A stretch of DNA of 64,000 nt from Virgibacillus_F necropolis_A (GCF_044793635.1 NZ_CP084992.1:2976001-3040000); one strand, 5' to 3'; counted from the stretch's first letter, positions 52,024-61,814 are shown. Made by a program: numbers and translations. The notes: generated from the sequence alone by a model not told the origin.

Positions 52024-53132
52024 TTGGCATCTTATTAGCGAAGATTAGGTTATTTTTCCGAAGTCCATGGACATTTATCATGACAACTTTGATGTCAATT
52101 GGTTTTGCCTTTATTTTAGGAGGAACTACTTCTAATGTCATTAATGTTCCCGTATACGTAGCAAATGATAAGGTTCAAGACTCAATTGTTTGGGATATGC
52201 TTGAAGAATCTGAGGTATATAACTTTCAAACGTTGACAAAAGATGAAATGAAACAAAAGATAGCTAATGGAAAATCAGAATTTGGTTTAGCTTTATATGA
52301 GAGTAATTTCAAGGTTTTGGTTGGAATTGATTCACAAAACGTTAGTTTAGTTAGACAGACCGTGCAAGAGGCTTATATGAAGAAGGAACAATATGAACTA
52401 ATATATGAGGATGCAAATGCTAATACAGTTCATGAAAAAACGAAATTAAGAGAAGACCTCCAAAACTCCCAGGAGAATCCGCCTTTTACTATTCAAGCGG
52501 AAAACTTTCGTGGATCAGATACGGTTATTGTAGATAACACATTTCATTCTTTGTTTGGATTTACGTTGTTTTTTGTAATCTACACAATTGCCTATAATGT
52601 ATTTCATATTTTGGTGGAAAAAAAGGATGGTGTCTGGGATCGTATCATATTATCACCGGTGAAAAAGTGGGAAATGTATGTAGCCAATTTGATTTATAGT
52701 TTTATAACTGGATATTTACAAATTGCTATTGTTTTTCTTGTATTCCGTTATTTGGTCGGTGTTGATTTTAATGGGAACTTTGTAGAATCATTAATTCTCA
52801 TCATTCCATACGTATTTGCCATCGTTGCAATGTCGATTTTAATTACTGGGTTAGTCAAAACCGTCCAACAGTTCAATGCGGTAATTCCCATTCTTGCAGT
52901 TAGTATGGCAATGATTGGTGGTGCATATTGGCCACTTGAAGTGGTTGGATCAAAATTCATGCTGGCCCTTTCAAAATTTGACCCAATCACATATGGTATG
53001 GAAGCCTTAAACGGTGTAGCTGTTTATGGATATTCACTGGGGGAGGTTCTTTATCCAATCAGTATTTTATTGTTAATGGGTGTAGTCATGACAGGCATTG
53101 GAATTCATTTGATGGAGAAGAGGCATGTTTAA
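52020..53132 (+). CDS. lnrN: ABC-2 type permease (LnrN-like)
   Basis: 370 residues with the same layout as the preceding gene: N-terminal helix, extracytoplasmic domain (35-165) and a C-terminal six-helix block (HILVEKKDGVWDRIILSP; MIGGAYWPLEVVGSKFMLAL). It is the partner permease. The start overlaps lnrM's stop (ATGA), indicating translational coupling. Confidence 0.86.
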   Translation: MIGILLAKIRLFFRSPWTFIMTTLMSIGFAFILGGTTSNVINVPVYVANDKVQDSIVWDMLEESEVYNFQTLTKDEMKQKIANGKSEFGLALYESNFKVLVGIDSQNVSLVRQTVQEAYMKKEQYELIYEDANANTVHEKTKLREDLQNSQENPPFTIQAENFRGSDTVIVDNTFHSLFGFTLFFVIYTIAYNVFHILVEKKDGVWDRIILSPVKKWEMYVANLIYSFITGYLQIAIVFLVFRYLVGVDFNGNFVESLILIIPYVFAIVAMSILITGLVKTVQQFNAVIPILAVSMAMIGGAYWPLEVVGSKFMLALSKFDPITYGMEALNGVAVYGYSLGEVLYPISILLLMGVVMTGIGIHLMEKRHV

Positions 53133-53217
53133 CGATTTCTCCAATGAGGTCTTTTATTTTATTACACTGGTCTTGATTGATAAAATGGAGGCAGCTCATT
53201 AATAAGGGGGAGATATT

Positions 53218-53706
53218 ATGCAAATAAATGAAGAGGCACGTGCTGAATTATTTAACGAAGTAAATGGATTATCTGATGAAGCGTTTAATAAAAAACCTGC
53301 TGAAGGTCAATGGTCAGTCAAACAGGTTATGGAACATTTATTTTTAATGGAGGGTGCGATTACGAAAAGTATCATCGATCAATTGGAAAATGGTGAAGTG
53401 GTAAATGCTGAGCCAAAGCCGATTGAAGCTTCAACAAATCGTGCAACAAAGGTAACTGCTCCGGATTTTGCAATTCCAAATGATGATTTTGCAACATTGG
53501 ATGAACTGAAATTGAAACTAACCGCTACACATCAAGGATTAGCGAAAGTGGCAGAAACTGCGGATGAAAAGCAATTGGAAGCAAAAGGTTTTCCGCATCC
53601 ATTATTTGGTCAAATGAGCCTGAAGCAATGGATTCCTTTTGTTGCATACCATGAAAAACGACACACATTACAAATTAAAGAAGTGAAGGAAAAATTAGGA
53701 TTATAA
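53218..53706 (+). CDS. DinB family protein
   Basis: 162 residues with the four-helix DinB fold: GQWSVKQVMEHLFLMEGAI (first His ligand, EHL), a long central segment with the GFPHPLFGQMSLKQWIPF turn, and YHEKRHTLQIKEV (two further ligands, HxxxH). These proteins bind a divalent metal; most have no known substrate. The ATG follows AAGGGGGAGA. It is 85 bases downstream of lnrN on the same strand. Confidence 0.87.
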   Translation: MQINEEARAELFNEVNGLSDEAFNKKPAEGQWSVKQVMEHLFLMEGAITKSIIDQLENGEVVNAEPKPIEASTNRATKVTAPDFAIPNDDFATLDELKLKLTATHQGLAKVAETADEKQLEAKGFPHPLFGQMSLKQWIPFVAYHEKRHTLQIKEVKEKLGL

Positions 53707-53716
53707 ACTGAAGAGT

Positions 53717-53743
53717 GAACGGGCAACAGGATGTTGCTCGTTC
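53717..53743 (+). terminator. weak hairpin after the DinB gene
   Basis: GAACGGGCAAC / GTTGCTCGTTC (one G-U), 5-base loop, followed by only TTAATG. Confidence 0.5.
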
Positions 53744-53835
53744 TTAATGTGTAAAGAAATACCAGCTCTAAAAGGCAGAAATAAGCGTAAATTTACTGTA
53801 TAATGGAAGTAACATCATAAAGAAGGGGGATCTTT

Positions 53836-54792
53836 GTGAAGAAAAAAAAGGGCCTGAAACTAGTAATAGGAATACTTAGTATTCTATTAATTATAGATAT
53901 TGTTGCCAGTTTTTATTTTTATAATCTAGCAATTGAACGAAATACAAAAGACTTTTTGCAAGGAAATGATGATTTAGAAGTTTCAGCTGAAGCCATGGAA
54001 GTTTTCACCGAGGGTGACTGGCGGACGTGGGTAGATAAACAGGAATTCGAACGGTGGGAGATGACATCTTTCGATAATCTGCAGTTGAACGGATATTTTT
54101 TGCCTGCTAAGGAACCAACAAATAAAACTGTTATTCTAGCACATGGTTATTTAGGAAATGGTCTTGATATGGGGCTTTACGGCAAATATTATTATGAAAA
54201 GCTTGGCTATAATATATTGATGCCTGATGCGCGTGGCCACGGACAAAGTGAAGGCGATTATATAGGATTTGGTTGGCATGACCGGTTGGATTACGTAAAA
54301 TGGGTCAATCTTGTAATGGAAAAGTTAGGCGAAGATTCTAAAGTCGTACTCCATGGTGTATCTATGGGCGCAGCAACTGTATTAATGTCGAGTGGGGAAG
54401 ATCTACCTGACAATGTAGAAGCCATTATTGCAGATAGTGCGTATACTAGTGTTGAAGATTTATTTGCCTATCAAATGAATCGGATGTATCACTTGCCGAA
54501 GTTTCCATTTTTAACAAGTACTAGTGTTGTTACGGAAATGAAGGCTGGATACTCATTTGAAGAGGCATCTGCATTAAAGCAGGTTCAAAAGACAGATATT
54601 CCAATTCTGTATTATCATGGTAGTGCGGATACATTTGTGCCAACAGAAATGGTGCATGAATTATATGAAAATACAGCAAGTCCAGCTGAAATCATGACGA
54701 TTGAAAATGCCGGTCATGGAGAAGGATTTGTGGTTGAGAAAGAAGCATATGTTAAAAAATTAAATGATTTCTTGGATAGATATGTGAAGTAA
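53836..54792 (+). CDS. alpha/beta hydrolase with N-terminal membrane anchor
   Basis: 318 residues: a membrane helix (9-30), then a hydrolase domain. The nucleophile is in LHGVSMGAA (Ser176), with VILAHGYLGNG as the oxyanion strand, an acid in YHGSADTFVP (Asp) and a His in IENAGHGEG. It resembles B. subtilis YqkD in layout. It probably acts on an ester outside the membrane. GTG start with AGAAGGGGGATC upstream and a TATAAT box at 53799-53804. Confidence 0.88.
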   Translation: MKKKKGLKLVIGILSILLIIDIVASFYFYNLAIERNTKDFLQGNDDLEVSAEAMEVFTEGDWRTWVDKQEFERWEMTSFDNLQLNGYFLPAKEPTNKTVILAHGYLGNGLDMGLYGKYYYEKLGYNILMPDARGHGQSEGDYIGFGWHDRLDYVKWVNLVMEKLGEDSKVVLHGVSMGAATVLMSSGEDLPDNVEAIIADSAYTSVEDLFAYQMNRMYHLPKFPFLTSTSVVTEMKAGYSFEEASALKQVQKTDIPILYYHGSADTFVPTEMVHELYENTASPAEIMTIENAGHGEGFVVEKEAYVKKLNDFLDRYVK

Positions 54793-54822
54793 GCAGCCTT
54801 AGAATGGGTTGCTTATTTTTTT
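54793..54822 (+). terminator. terminator after the alpha/beta hydrolase
   Basis: GCAGCCT / GGGTTGC stem (G-U pairs included), 6-base loop, then TTATTTTTTT. Confidence 0.7.
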
Positions 54823-54975
54823 AGCAGTTATGAAAGTATAAATCCTTTCTTACTGCTTAAGTGCAACTAAGGCTTTCGCCATTCTAAAACTTAAAGAAGC
54901 TGACAAATGAAGTGCCAGCCATTTAAGTTTATTGCAGTTTGGCGGGCAATAATCCCCCACTGAATTGAGGTTTCA
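54822..54975. repeat. dispersed intergenic repeat, family R2 (composite copy)
   Basis: TAGCAGTTATGAAAGTATAAATCC and TTTCTTACTGCTTAAGTGC continue the R2 hallmark, followed by GGCTTTCGCCATT; then a divergent tail with CAGTTTGGCGGGCAATAATC and CCCCCACTG, related to the segment inside the tct operon. Confidence 0.7.
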
Positions 54976-54977
54976 GT

Positions 54978-56978
54978 TTATAAGTATTTATCAAACCAAC
55001 GGCAAATATGGTTCAATCGCTCGATTCGCATCAATGGATCTCCGTTTCGACTTAGGTCGTGGCTCGCATCAGGGAAACGAACAAATTCAACTTCTTTTTT
55101 CAATTGCTTAAGTGTGACGAATAATTGCTCACCCTGCTCAATTGGACAGCGTAAATCCTGTTCGCCATGGACGATTAGTAATGGCGTTTCAATTTGTTTC
55201 GCATACTTCAATGGTGAAAAGTCCCATAGTTTTGTAGGGTCATCTAATAGATTTTTTCCTAATTCCCATTCGGTGAAAAAGTATCCAATATCACTTACCC
55301 CATAAAAGCTAAGCCAGTTAGCAATCGATCGTTGCGTAACAGCTGCTTTAAAGCGATTGGTATGGCCAACAATCCAGTTGGTCATGAAGCCACCATAGCT
55401 TCCACCAGTTACACCAAGTCGGTCTTTATCGATAAAAGTGTAGTTTTCTAACGCATAATCGACTGCGATCATTAAATCGGTGTAATCTTTTCCGCCGTAA
55501 TCCTCGCGACAGGCAGTAACGAACTCTTGCCCGTACCCATCGCTACCGCGTGGATTGGTATACAGAACGACATATCCCTTTGCAGCAAGTAGCTGCAGTT
55601 CATGGAAATACGTTTGCCCGTACATAGCGTGTGGACCACCGTGAATTTCAAGAACAAACGGGTATTTTTTATCTTCTTCAAATCCATATGGATGTAACAA
55701 CCAACCTTGAATTTCCCAACCATCTTCCGCTTCAACGGTTATTGTTTCTGGTTGAGATAATGTTACCTTATCTAACAAATTGGCATTTGCATTTGTTAAA
55801 CGAGATAGTTCACCATCATGTAACTGGTAAAAATTACATGGATTTGTTGGCGTACTAATCCCGACAATAAATTTATCTGTCTCGGTATGATAAGAAAATC
55901 CAAATACATGATTACTATCTTTATATAAAACGCTAATTTCACCATTTAAGTCTGCTTGATAAAGTCCGGTCGCACCATGATCACTCGCAATGAAATATAG
56001 TTTGTCGTCCTCCTTTGACCAAACAGGACCTGTTGTTGATTGTCCCATAAGGGTGTCACCAATCATGACATTATCAGGCTGCATGTCAATCGATTCACTA
56101 AGACATGTTCTTTCTTTAGTAGCGATATCAAACACATACAATTGATCTTGTGTAGCAGTTTTGTACGCATAATCATGGCCCAAACAAGCAATCTTCTCAC
56201 CATTTTGTGAGAAGGAAGCACTGCCATAGGAACCTTTTCCGTCGGTTATTTTTATTATTTCATTTGTTGTTATGTCTAATGTATACAGGTCATCGGTTAA
56301 GCTGTAGTCTTCATCGTCATCAACGTTTGCTGAAAAAAGAATAAGGTTCCCATTAGGGGAGATGTCCATGAACGCGTAATCAGCATCGCCTTCCGTAAGT
56401 TGTGTAAACGATTCATCTCGCAAGTCATATCGAACAATTTGGGTTCGCTTTTCGTCGCGAAAACCAACGCCATCAGACTTATACTTCAAGCGATTGATCA
56501 CAACTGCTTTTTTAGCTTTATTTTCTTTATCCTGTTTCCGCTCGTCTTTAGATTGTTCGCATTGATTAGCAACATCATCACCTTGTTCCAATTCAGCACT
56601 GAAAAGGATACAATTTCCATCCTTTGACCATTCTGGGTTTGAAGCTCCATTTTTAAAATTTGTAAGCTGGCGTGCCTCGCCGCCATCAGTGTTTGCTAAC
56701 CATAGTTGGGTTAATCCGCTTCTGTTTGACTGAAATACAATCATACTTCCATCAGAAGAAAAACGTGGATTACTATTTTTTGAATCATCAAATGTCCACT
56801 GTCTTGGTTCGTTTTCAGTTAACTTTTGTACATATAATTGGGATTGATACTTGTTTTCCTTACTTATTGTTGTTGAAACAAATGTGTATGTATCACCGTT
56901 TGGTGTGTGTTGTGGATCACTGTAGGTTTCCAACCTTTTTATATCTTCCGCAGTTAATGCTCGTTTGTTAGTCGCCAT
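54978..56978 (-). CDS. yuxL: S9 family peptidase (prolyl oligopeptidase/acylaminoacyl peptidase type)
   Basis: 666 residues: an N-terminal beta-propeller of WD40/TolB-like repeats (for example SNPRFSSDGSMIVFQSNRSG, and YAFMDISPNGNLILFSANVD) and a C-terminal alpha/beta hydrolase domain with the nucleophile in VTGGSYGGFMTNWI, Asp in LIVHGEQDLRCP and His in DASHDLSRNG. Length and architecture match YuxL. The propeller limits access to short peptides. ATG 56978 follows AGGGGGAAA. Confidence 0.9.
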   Translation of the reverse strand: MATNKRALTAEDIKRLETYSDPQHTPNGDTYTFVSTTISKENKYQSQLYVQKLTENEPRQWTFDDSKNSNPRFSSDGSMIVFQSNRSGLTQLWLANTDGGEARQLTNFKNGASNPEWSKDGNCILFSAELEQGDDVANQCEQSKDERKQDKENKAKKAVVINRLKYKSDGVGFRDEKRTQIVRYDLRDESFTQLTEGDADYAFMDISPNGNLILFSANVDDDEDYSLTDDLYTLDITTNEIIKITDGKGSYGSASFSQNGEKIACLGHDYAYKTATQDQLYVFDIATKERTCLSESIDMQPDNVMIGDTLMGQSTTGPVWSKEDDKLYFIASDHGATGLYQADLNGEISVLYKDSNHVFGFSYHTETDKFIVGISTPTNPCNFYQLHDGELSRLTNANANLLDKVTLSQPETITVEAEDGWEIQGWLLHPYGFEEDKKYPFVLEIHGGPHAMYGQTYFHELQLLAAKGYVVLYTNPRGSDGYGQEFVTACREDYGGKDYTDLMIAVDYALENYTFIDKDRLGVTGGSYGGFMTNWIVGHTNRFKAAVTQRSIANWLSFYGVSDIGYFFTEWELGKNLLDDPTKLWDFSPLKYAKQIETPLLIVHGEQDLRCPIEQGEQLFVTLKQLKKEVEFVRFPDASHDLSRNGDPLMRIERLNHICRWFDKYL

Positions 56979-57070
56979 GAAAAATTTCCCCCTATTTTAG
57001 TTCAATACTTTGGAAAGTTTCATTTAGTCTAAACTAGTTCGTATTGCGAATCAAATGGAATGGTAGAATT

Positions 57071-57574
57071 TTATGAAAATTTAACTAAAAATTGTTCTGT
57101 TTCTTTTGGGTTTTTAAAAGTGTGGATGGTTGTATTTTGTAGGTTATTTATTTTTTCACGAATAACTGGAGCCTTCTTTTTATTAAATTGATAGACCCAT
57201 TGCAGAAACTCTGCATCTAATTTCTCAGGACAACCTTCTCCCATATCGGGTCGTGTTTTATTGTGGTATTGGATTCGGCGCTTGATGACTCCATACAAAC
57301 ACCGGGTCGTTTTATAATGAAGAAAAATAACAGTATCTGCTTCACGTAGGCGAATTTCCATCGAGGCACTATAATTCCCATCAATAATCCAGGATTCATT
57401 TTGTAAAATAGCCTTTTGTTCGTTAATTAGTTCTGACTTTTCTATTGACTTCCACCCAGGTTGCCAAAAGATAGAGTCTAAATGATAGACTGGTATGTTT
57501 AATAATGATCCCAATTTCTTTGCGAGTGTAGACTTTCCAGCGCCGCTCCCACCAAGAATAACAATTTTCTTCAT
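57071..57574 (-). CDS. P-loop kinase-like protein (FlaR/topology modulation family)
   Basis: 167 residues. IVILGGSGAGKSTLAKKLGS is the Walker A motif (8-16), followed by VYHLDSIFWQPGW and DGNYSASMEIRLREADTVIFLHY. The pattern is shared with small adenylate-kinase-like proteins annotated as DNA topology modulation protein (FlaR). The true substrate is unknown. The ATG follows AAAGGAGGTT. On the same strand as yuxL and dat, but with gaps of about 90-100 bases. Confidence 0.85.
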   Translation of the reverse strand: MKKIVILGGSGAGKSTLAKKLGSLLNIPVYHLDSIFWQPGWKSIEKSELINEQKAILQNESWIIDGNYSASMEIRLREADTVIFLHYKTTRCLYGVIKRRIQYHNKTRPDMGEGCPEKLDAEFLQWVYQFNKKKAPVIREKINNLQNTTIHTFKNPKETEQFLVKFS

Positions 57575-57633
57575 AGTAACCTCCTTTTAGTAAGAAAGGT
57601 ATTATAACACAATTTTCAGTTAGGTATGTAAAT

Positions 57634-57669
57634 AAAAAATCCTCTTATCATGTGTAATAAGAGGATTTA
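57634..57669 (-). terminator. dat terminator
   Basis: Minus-strand AAATCCTCTTAT / ATAAGAGGATTT, about 7-base loop, followed by TTTTATT. Confidence 0.9.
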
Positions 57670-57675
57670 ATAATT

Positions 57676-58551
57676 TTATGTCGTTTGTTCTAGTTTATTG
57701 TGTATAATATTTGCATCCTTTTCATATGCGCTTTGCAGTTTCCGAGTTATTGGCCCAGGTTCACCGTTACCAATCTCTGTATCATCCACAGTAACAATTG
57801 GAAGTACTTCAGAGGTGCTGCTTGTTAAAAACATTTCATCAGCAATCGCAATGTCTTCAACTGAAAAACCGTCTTCATTAAATGAAATGTCCAAATCCTT
57901 GACAAACTTTTCAATTCGCATCCGTACGCAACCATGCAATATTCTTTTAGTTGTTGGATAAGTGTGAATCATACCATCTTTTACCAAGTAAACGTTAGAG
58001 GAACTGCACTCGGTAACAACTCCATCCTTATGCAAAATAGCTTCGTATGCGCCATGTTCACTTGCAGTTTGTTTTGCTAAAACATTTGGTAGCAAATTTA
58101 AACTTTTTATAGAGCAATACTCCCAGCGAATATCGCGTTGTGTAATTGTTTTTACACCGTTCTGTAATCCGGTGACATTACGGACTTGATCTTGAATATA
58201 GCCATATACATTGGCTTCAGTGTCAATTGGAAATACATGATCACGTGGAGCTGAGCCACGGGATACTTGTAAATAAAGTTTTGCATCGGTTGTGACAGAA
58301 TTTTTTATTAGCAAATTTTTTAATAGATTGCTAAGTTCTTCTTTCGAAAATGGAAGTGTAATTTTCACCGCTTCCGCTGAACGAAATAATCGATCAATAT
58401 GTTCATTGATTAAATAATAATTACCATTATAAATACGAACTACTTCATAAACACCGTCACCAAATTGCATGGCGCGTTCTTCAAAAGGATAATTCAAAGT
58501 ATCCCGATGTGTAAATTTAGTCTGTGACAAAATGATTGGATATACAGACAT
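57676..58551 (-). CDS. dat: D-amino-acid transaminase
   Basis: 291 residues of fold-type IV PLP aminotransferases. Lys149 in the IKSLNLLPNVLAKQ motif forms the PLP aldimine; FGDGVYEVVRIYNG near the N-terminus and ECSSSNVYLVKDG with TSSTSEVLPIVTVD are the D-alanine transaminase signatures. It makes D-glutamate/D-alanine, needed for peptidoglycan. ATG 58551 with GGGGAGGCGAA upstream on the minus strand. Followed by a strong terminator. Confidence 0.93.
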   Translation of the reverse strand: MSVYPIILSQTKFTHRDTLNYPFEERAMQFGDGVYEVVRIYNGNYYLINEHIDRLFRSAEAVKITLPFSKEELSNLLKNLLIKNSVTTDAKLYLQVSRGSAPRDHVFPIDTEANVYGYIQDQVRNVTGLQNGVKTITQRDIRWEYCSIKSLNLLPNVLAKQTASEHGAYEAILHKDGVVTECSSSNVYLVKDGMIHTYPTTKRILHGCVRMRIEKFVKDLDISFNEDGFSVEDIAIADEMFLTSSTSEVLPIVTVDDTEIGNGEPGPITRKLQSAYEKDANIIHNKLEQTT

Positions 58552-58725
58552 TTCTTCGCCTCCCCGTCAAACATAAGTCTATCTTATCGCTAACATGTAG
58601 CATTGTAAATGATCAATATTTCGAGTAATTATGGTAATTATTTCATGATTTAAAATTTCCTCTTGATTGATCGAATCAAAATTGCTATAATAAAAAACGT
58701 GCTATTAAAAAAGCCGACAAATTTT

Positions 58726-58799
58726 GCGGGTATAGTTTAGTGGTAAAACCTCAGCCTTCCAAGCTGATGATGGGGGTTCGATTCCCCCTACCCGCTCCA
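58726..58799 (+). tRNA. tRNA-Gly (anticodon UCC)
   Basis: The cloverleaf is complete. Acceptor GCGGGTA (58726-58732) pairs with TACCCGC; the anticodon loop is CTTCCAA with TCC; the T loop is TTCGATT in GGGGG-TTCGATT-CCCCC. The discriminator is T and CCA is encoded (58797-58799). The long ORF reading from 58740 into the next gene begins inside this tRNA and is rejected upstream of 58935. Confidence 0.97.
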
Positions 58800-58934
58800 T
58801 ACATATGTCTTAACGCAGTGTTTCGTAAGTCAACTTACGAAGCGTTGCGTTTTTTAATTTGCAAAAACCTCTATGTCTCAATACTTGAACTCAATTTTCT
58901 CACCAAGTATGCTAAACACAAAGGATGGTGTATC

Positions 58935-60647
58935 ATGGAAAAATTATTTCAGAACCTTCGTTCAATCGATGGAAAAGGTTATAAAGCATATAAAAATATA
59001 CAAGGACAATATAAATTTAATAACTTTGATTTATTTATAGATTATGTACAAGGTGATCCATTTGCTACTCCTTCAAAAATTCGTGTTGTAGTGCCGACTG
59101 GGGAACGCATGATAAACAAAGCTTGGCTATCAACGTATCACAGGAAAACAGCTACTGAAGATTGTATTGCCCGTGCAGTTGGGCAAGCAGTTTACCAGAA
59201 TTCAGTTTTCATCAAAGGAACAGGTAAGAGTGGACTGGTTCAATTTGATACACCAAAACAAGAAGTTATAGAACGAAGCGCTGTTTCGCTATCCGCTAAA
59301 TCCATTACAATTTGCCTATCCATTGGTTTGCCTGCAAATGGACGTCGCATAAATGGCAGGGAAGCGGAAAAGTTATTTAAACAAGCCATTCCGACCATTA
59401 TTAATAAATCCATTTTCACGATATCTGATCAAGATATTGAACAAGCGACAATGCTAGCAGATCAGCAACAAGTTATTCGGGAAAAAATGCACGAAAATAA
59501 TTGGATTGCATTTATAGCAAATAAAGCGATTTTACCTCGATCCAGTGGGGTTAGTGATCGTCCGCTTAACCAGGCAATTCCTTTTCAAAGCCCATCCCAA
59601 AATGAAGTCGAAATCCAGATTCCGCACCAAAAATCCCCTTTAAAAGGAATGGCAATTAAAAGAGGAATTACTTTGATTGTCGGTGGTGGTTACCACGGCA
59701 AAAGTACATTGTTAGAAGCAATGGAACGTGGTGTGTATAACCATACTAAGGATGATGGACGGGAATATGTATTAACTGACCCAAAAGCAGTGAAAATTCG
59801 TGCGGAGGATGGTCGTGGGATAACGGGAGTCAACATTTCACCATTCATCGCGAATCTGCCGCACAAACAGAGTACTGAATTTTTCACAACAGAAAATGCA
59901 AGTGGGAGCACCTCACAGGCTGCGAATGTGATGGAAGCGTTAGAGGTTGGAGCAACGACATTACTAATTGATGAAGATACAAGCGCAACCAATTTCATGA
60001 TTCGTGATCATCGGATGCAGCAGCTTGTCAAAAGAGAGCAAGAGCCAATTACGCCATTTATTGATAAAGTGAAACAGCTGTATGATCAATTTACAGTATC
60101 GACGGTTATTGTAATGGGAGGTTCTGGTGACTATTTTGATGTTGCGGATGATGTTATAATGATGGAAGAATATATTCCAAAGAACGTCACTGACAAGGCT
60201 AATGAGATTGCTAGTCAATACCCGGCCGCGCGAACTGTAACGGATGATATGGACTTTGGGGAAATTGTACATCGTCAAATTGAGAACGCAAGCTTACAAA
60301 CAACAAAAGGAAAACGCGCTAAGGTTCAAGCAAAAGGGTTAACGACTATTCTAATGGGAAAAACAGAAATAACATTTCCACAAACAGAACAATTAGTGGA
60401 TTCTTCCCAAACACGTATGATTGCTGAAATTATTATGTATTTAGATAAAACGAACGAACTTAAGAAGCAACAAACATTGAACATGCTACTCGAAAAAATT
60501 AACGATCAAATACAACATAAAGGACTTGCATCATTCACAGCCCATTCAGACCAACATCCTGGTGATCTTGCACGTCCGCGTCCCTTTGAAATTGCAGCTG
60601 TATTAAACAGGATGCGAACTTTAAGGGTAAATCAACAACGAAACTAG
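58935..60647 (+). CDS. ABC-class ATPase (PF09818)
   Basis: 570 residues from ATG 58935 (AAGGATGG upstream). The family hallmarks are present: the N-terminal DYVQGDPFATPSKIRVVVP, a long central helical part, Walker A LIVGGGYHGKSTLLEAM, a Walker B-like TTLLIDEDTSATNFM, and the C-terminal FTAHSDQHPGDLARPRPFE. These proteins are predicted ABC-superfamily ATPases with no transporter domain; the role is unknown. It is followed by queG after 21 bases, probably one operon. Confidence 0.88.
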   Translation: MEKLFQNLRSIDGKGYKAYKNIQGQYKFNNFDLFIDYVQGDPFATPSKIRVVVPTGERMINKAWLSTYHRKTATEDCIARAVGQAVYQNSVFIKGTGKSGLVQFDTPKQEVIERSAVSLSAKSITICLSIGLPANGRRINGREAEKLFKQAIPTIINKSIFTISDQDIEQATMLADQQQVIREKMHENNWIAFIANKAILPRSSGVSDRPLNQAIPFQSPSQNEVEIQIPHQKSPLKGMAIKRGITLIVGGGYHGKSTLLEAMERGVYNHTKDDGREYVLTDPKAVKIRAEDGRGITGVNISPFIANLPHKQSTEFFTTENASGSTSQAANVMEALEVGATTLLIDEDTSATNFMIRDHRMQQLVKREQEPITPFIDKVKQLYDQFTVSTVIVMGGSGDYFDVADDVIMMEEYIPKNVTDKANEIASQYPAARTVTDDMDFGEIVHRQIENASLQTTKGKRAKVQAKGLTTILMGKTEITFPQTEQLVDSSQTRMIAEIIMYLDKTNELKKQQTLNMLLEKINDQIQHKGLASFTAHSDQHPGDLARPRPFEIAAVLNRMRTLRVNQQRN

Positions 60648-60668
60648 TAAAAGTGAGGAGGCAACAAT

Positions 60669-61814
60669 ATGAATCATGAAAAATTAAAGCAGGAAATCAT
60701 TGACTATAGTAAAAAGATTGGTATTGATAAAATCGGTTTTGCCTCTGCCGATGTTTTCAGTGAGCTAAAGGAACGTCTCAAACGGCAACAAGAGCTATCC
60801 TATTATTCTGGTTTTGAAAAGGGATCAGTTGAGGACCGAACAGAACCTGGGCGTTTGTTGCCAGAAGCGCAATCGATTATTTCCATCGCAATTGCTTACC
60901 CGTCACGAATGGAAAATGCACCAAAGAGCACGAAAGAAGAACGTCGAGGTATCTTTTGCCGGGCTTCCTGGGGAACAGATTACCATGTGATTTTACGTGA
61001 TCGTTTAGAAAAATTAACTGAATTTATCAGGGAAAAGGTTCCTGAAGTAAAAGATAAGCTGATGGTAGATACAGGTGAATTATCTGACCGTGCCGTTGCA
61101 GAACGGGCAGGAATTGGCTTCAGCGGGAAAAATACATCCATTATCACACCGGAATTTGGATCGTTTGTTTATCTTGGCGAATTAATTACAAATATTCCAT
61201 TTGTACCTGATTCACCTGTGGATGATAGTTGTGGGGAGTGTACGAAATGCTTGGATGCCTGCCCAACAGGTGCACTTATTCAGGGTGGTCAGCTAAATGC
61301 TCAACGGTGTATTGCGTTCCTTACGCAAACAAAGGATTACTTACCTGATGAATTTCGAACCAAAATCGGAAACCGTGTGTATGGCTGTGATACATGTCAG
61401 GTGGTTTGTCCCAAGAATAAAAAGATTGATTTTCATATTCATCCGGAAACTGAGCCTGAACCTGAAATTGCGAAGCCTAAGCTACAACCGATGCTTCGTA
61501 TTTCAAATCGGGAATTTAAGGAAACGTTTGGTCACATTGCTGGATCATGGCGTGGGAAGAAGCCGCTACAGCGAAACGCATTAATTGGTCTTGCACACTA
61601 CAAGGATGTGACGGCAGTAAGTGAAGTGGTCCAAGTGATGCAGAATGACCCGCGTCCTGTAATCAGAGGAACAGCGGCATGGTCACTTGGAAAAATCGGA
61701 ACAGCTGAAGCTTTCGCTGCAATTGAACGTGCTATGGAAACAGAAAAAGATGAACAGGTTCGATATGAGATGCAAAAAGGGTTAGATTTTCAACAAGAGG
61801 TTTCCGCTAGATAG
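60669..61814 (+). CDS. queG: epoxyqueuosine reductase QueG
   Basis: 381 residues: an N-terminal cobalamin-binding/catalytic domain with VDTGELSDRAVAERAGIGF (Asp134, probable proton donor), two 4Fe-4S clusters (Cys188, 191, 194, 198 in CGECTKCLDACPTG and Cys240, 243, 247 in CDTCQVVCP), and a C-terminal HEAT-like repeat (about 310-375) for tRNA binding. It reduces epoxyqueuosine to queuosine at tRNA position 34. ATG with GAGGAGGC upstream. Same as B. subtilis YhbA; the following genes in this window match its genomic neighbourhood (yhbB, trmL). Confidence 0.96.
   Translation: MNHEKLKQEIIDYSKKIGIDKIGFASADVFSELKERLKRQQELSYYSGFEKGSVEDRTEPGRLLPEAQSIISIAIAYPSRMENAPKSTKEERRGIFCRASWGTDYHVILRDRLEKLTEFIREKVPEVKDKLMVDTGELSDRAVAERAGIGFSGKNTSIITPEFGSFVYLGELITNIPFVPDSPVDDSCGECTKCLDACPTGALIQGGQLNAQRCIAFLTQTKDYLPDEFRTKIGNRVYGCDTCQVVCPKNKKIDFHIHPETEPEPEIAKPKLQPMLRISNREFKETFGHIAGSWRGKKPLQRNALIGLAHYKDVTAVSEVVQVMQNDPRPVIRGTAAWSLGKIGTAEAFAAIERAMETEKDEQVRYEMQKGLDFQQEVSAR

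Noticed and set aside
58740..58934. N-terminal extension of the ABC-class ATPase gene
   Set aside because: It begins inside tRNA-Gly; ATG 58935 has its own ribosome binding site and starts at the family's N-terminus.
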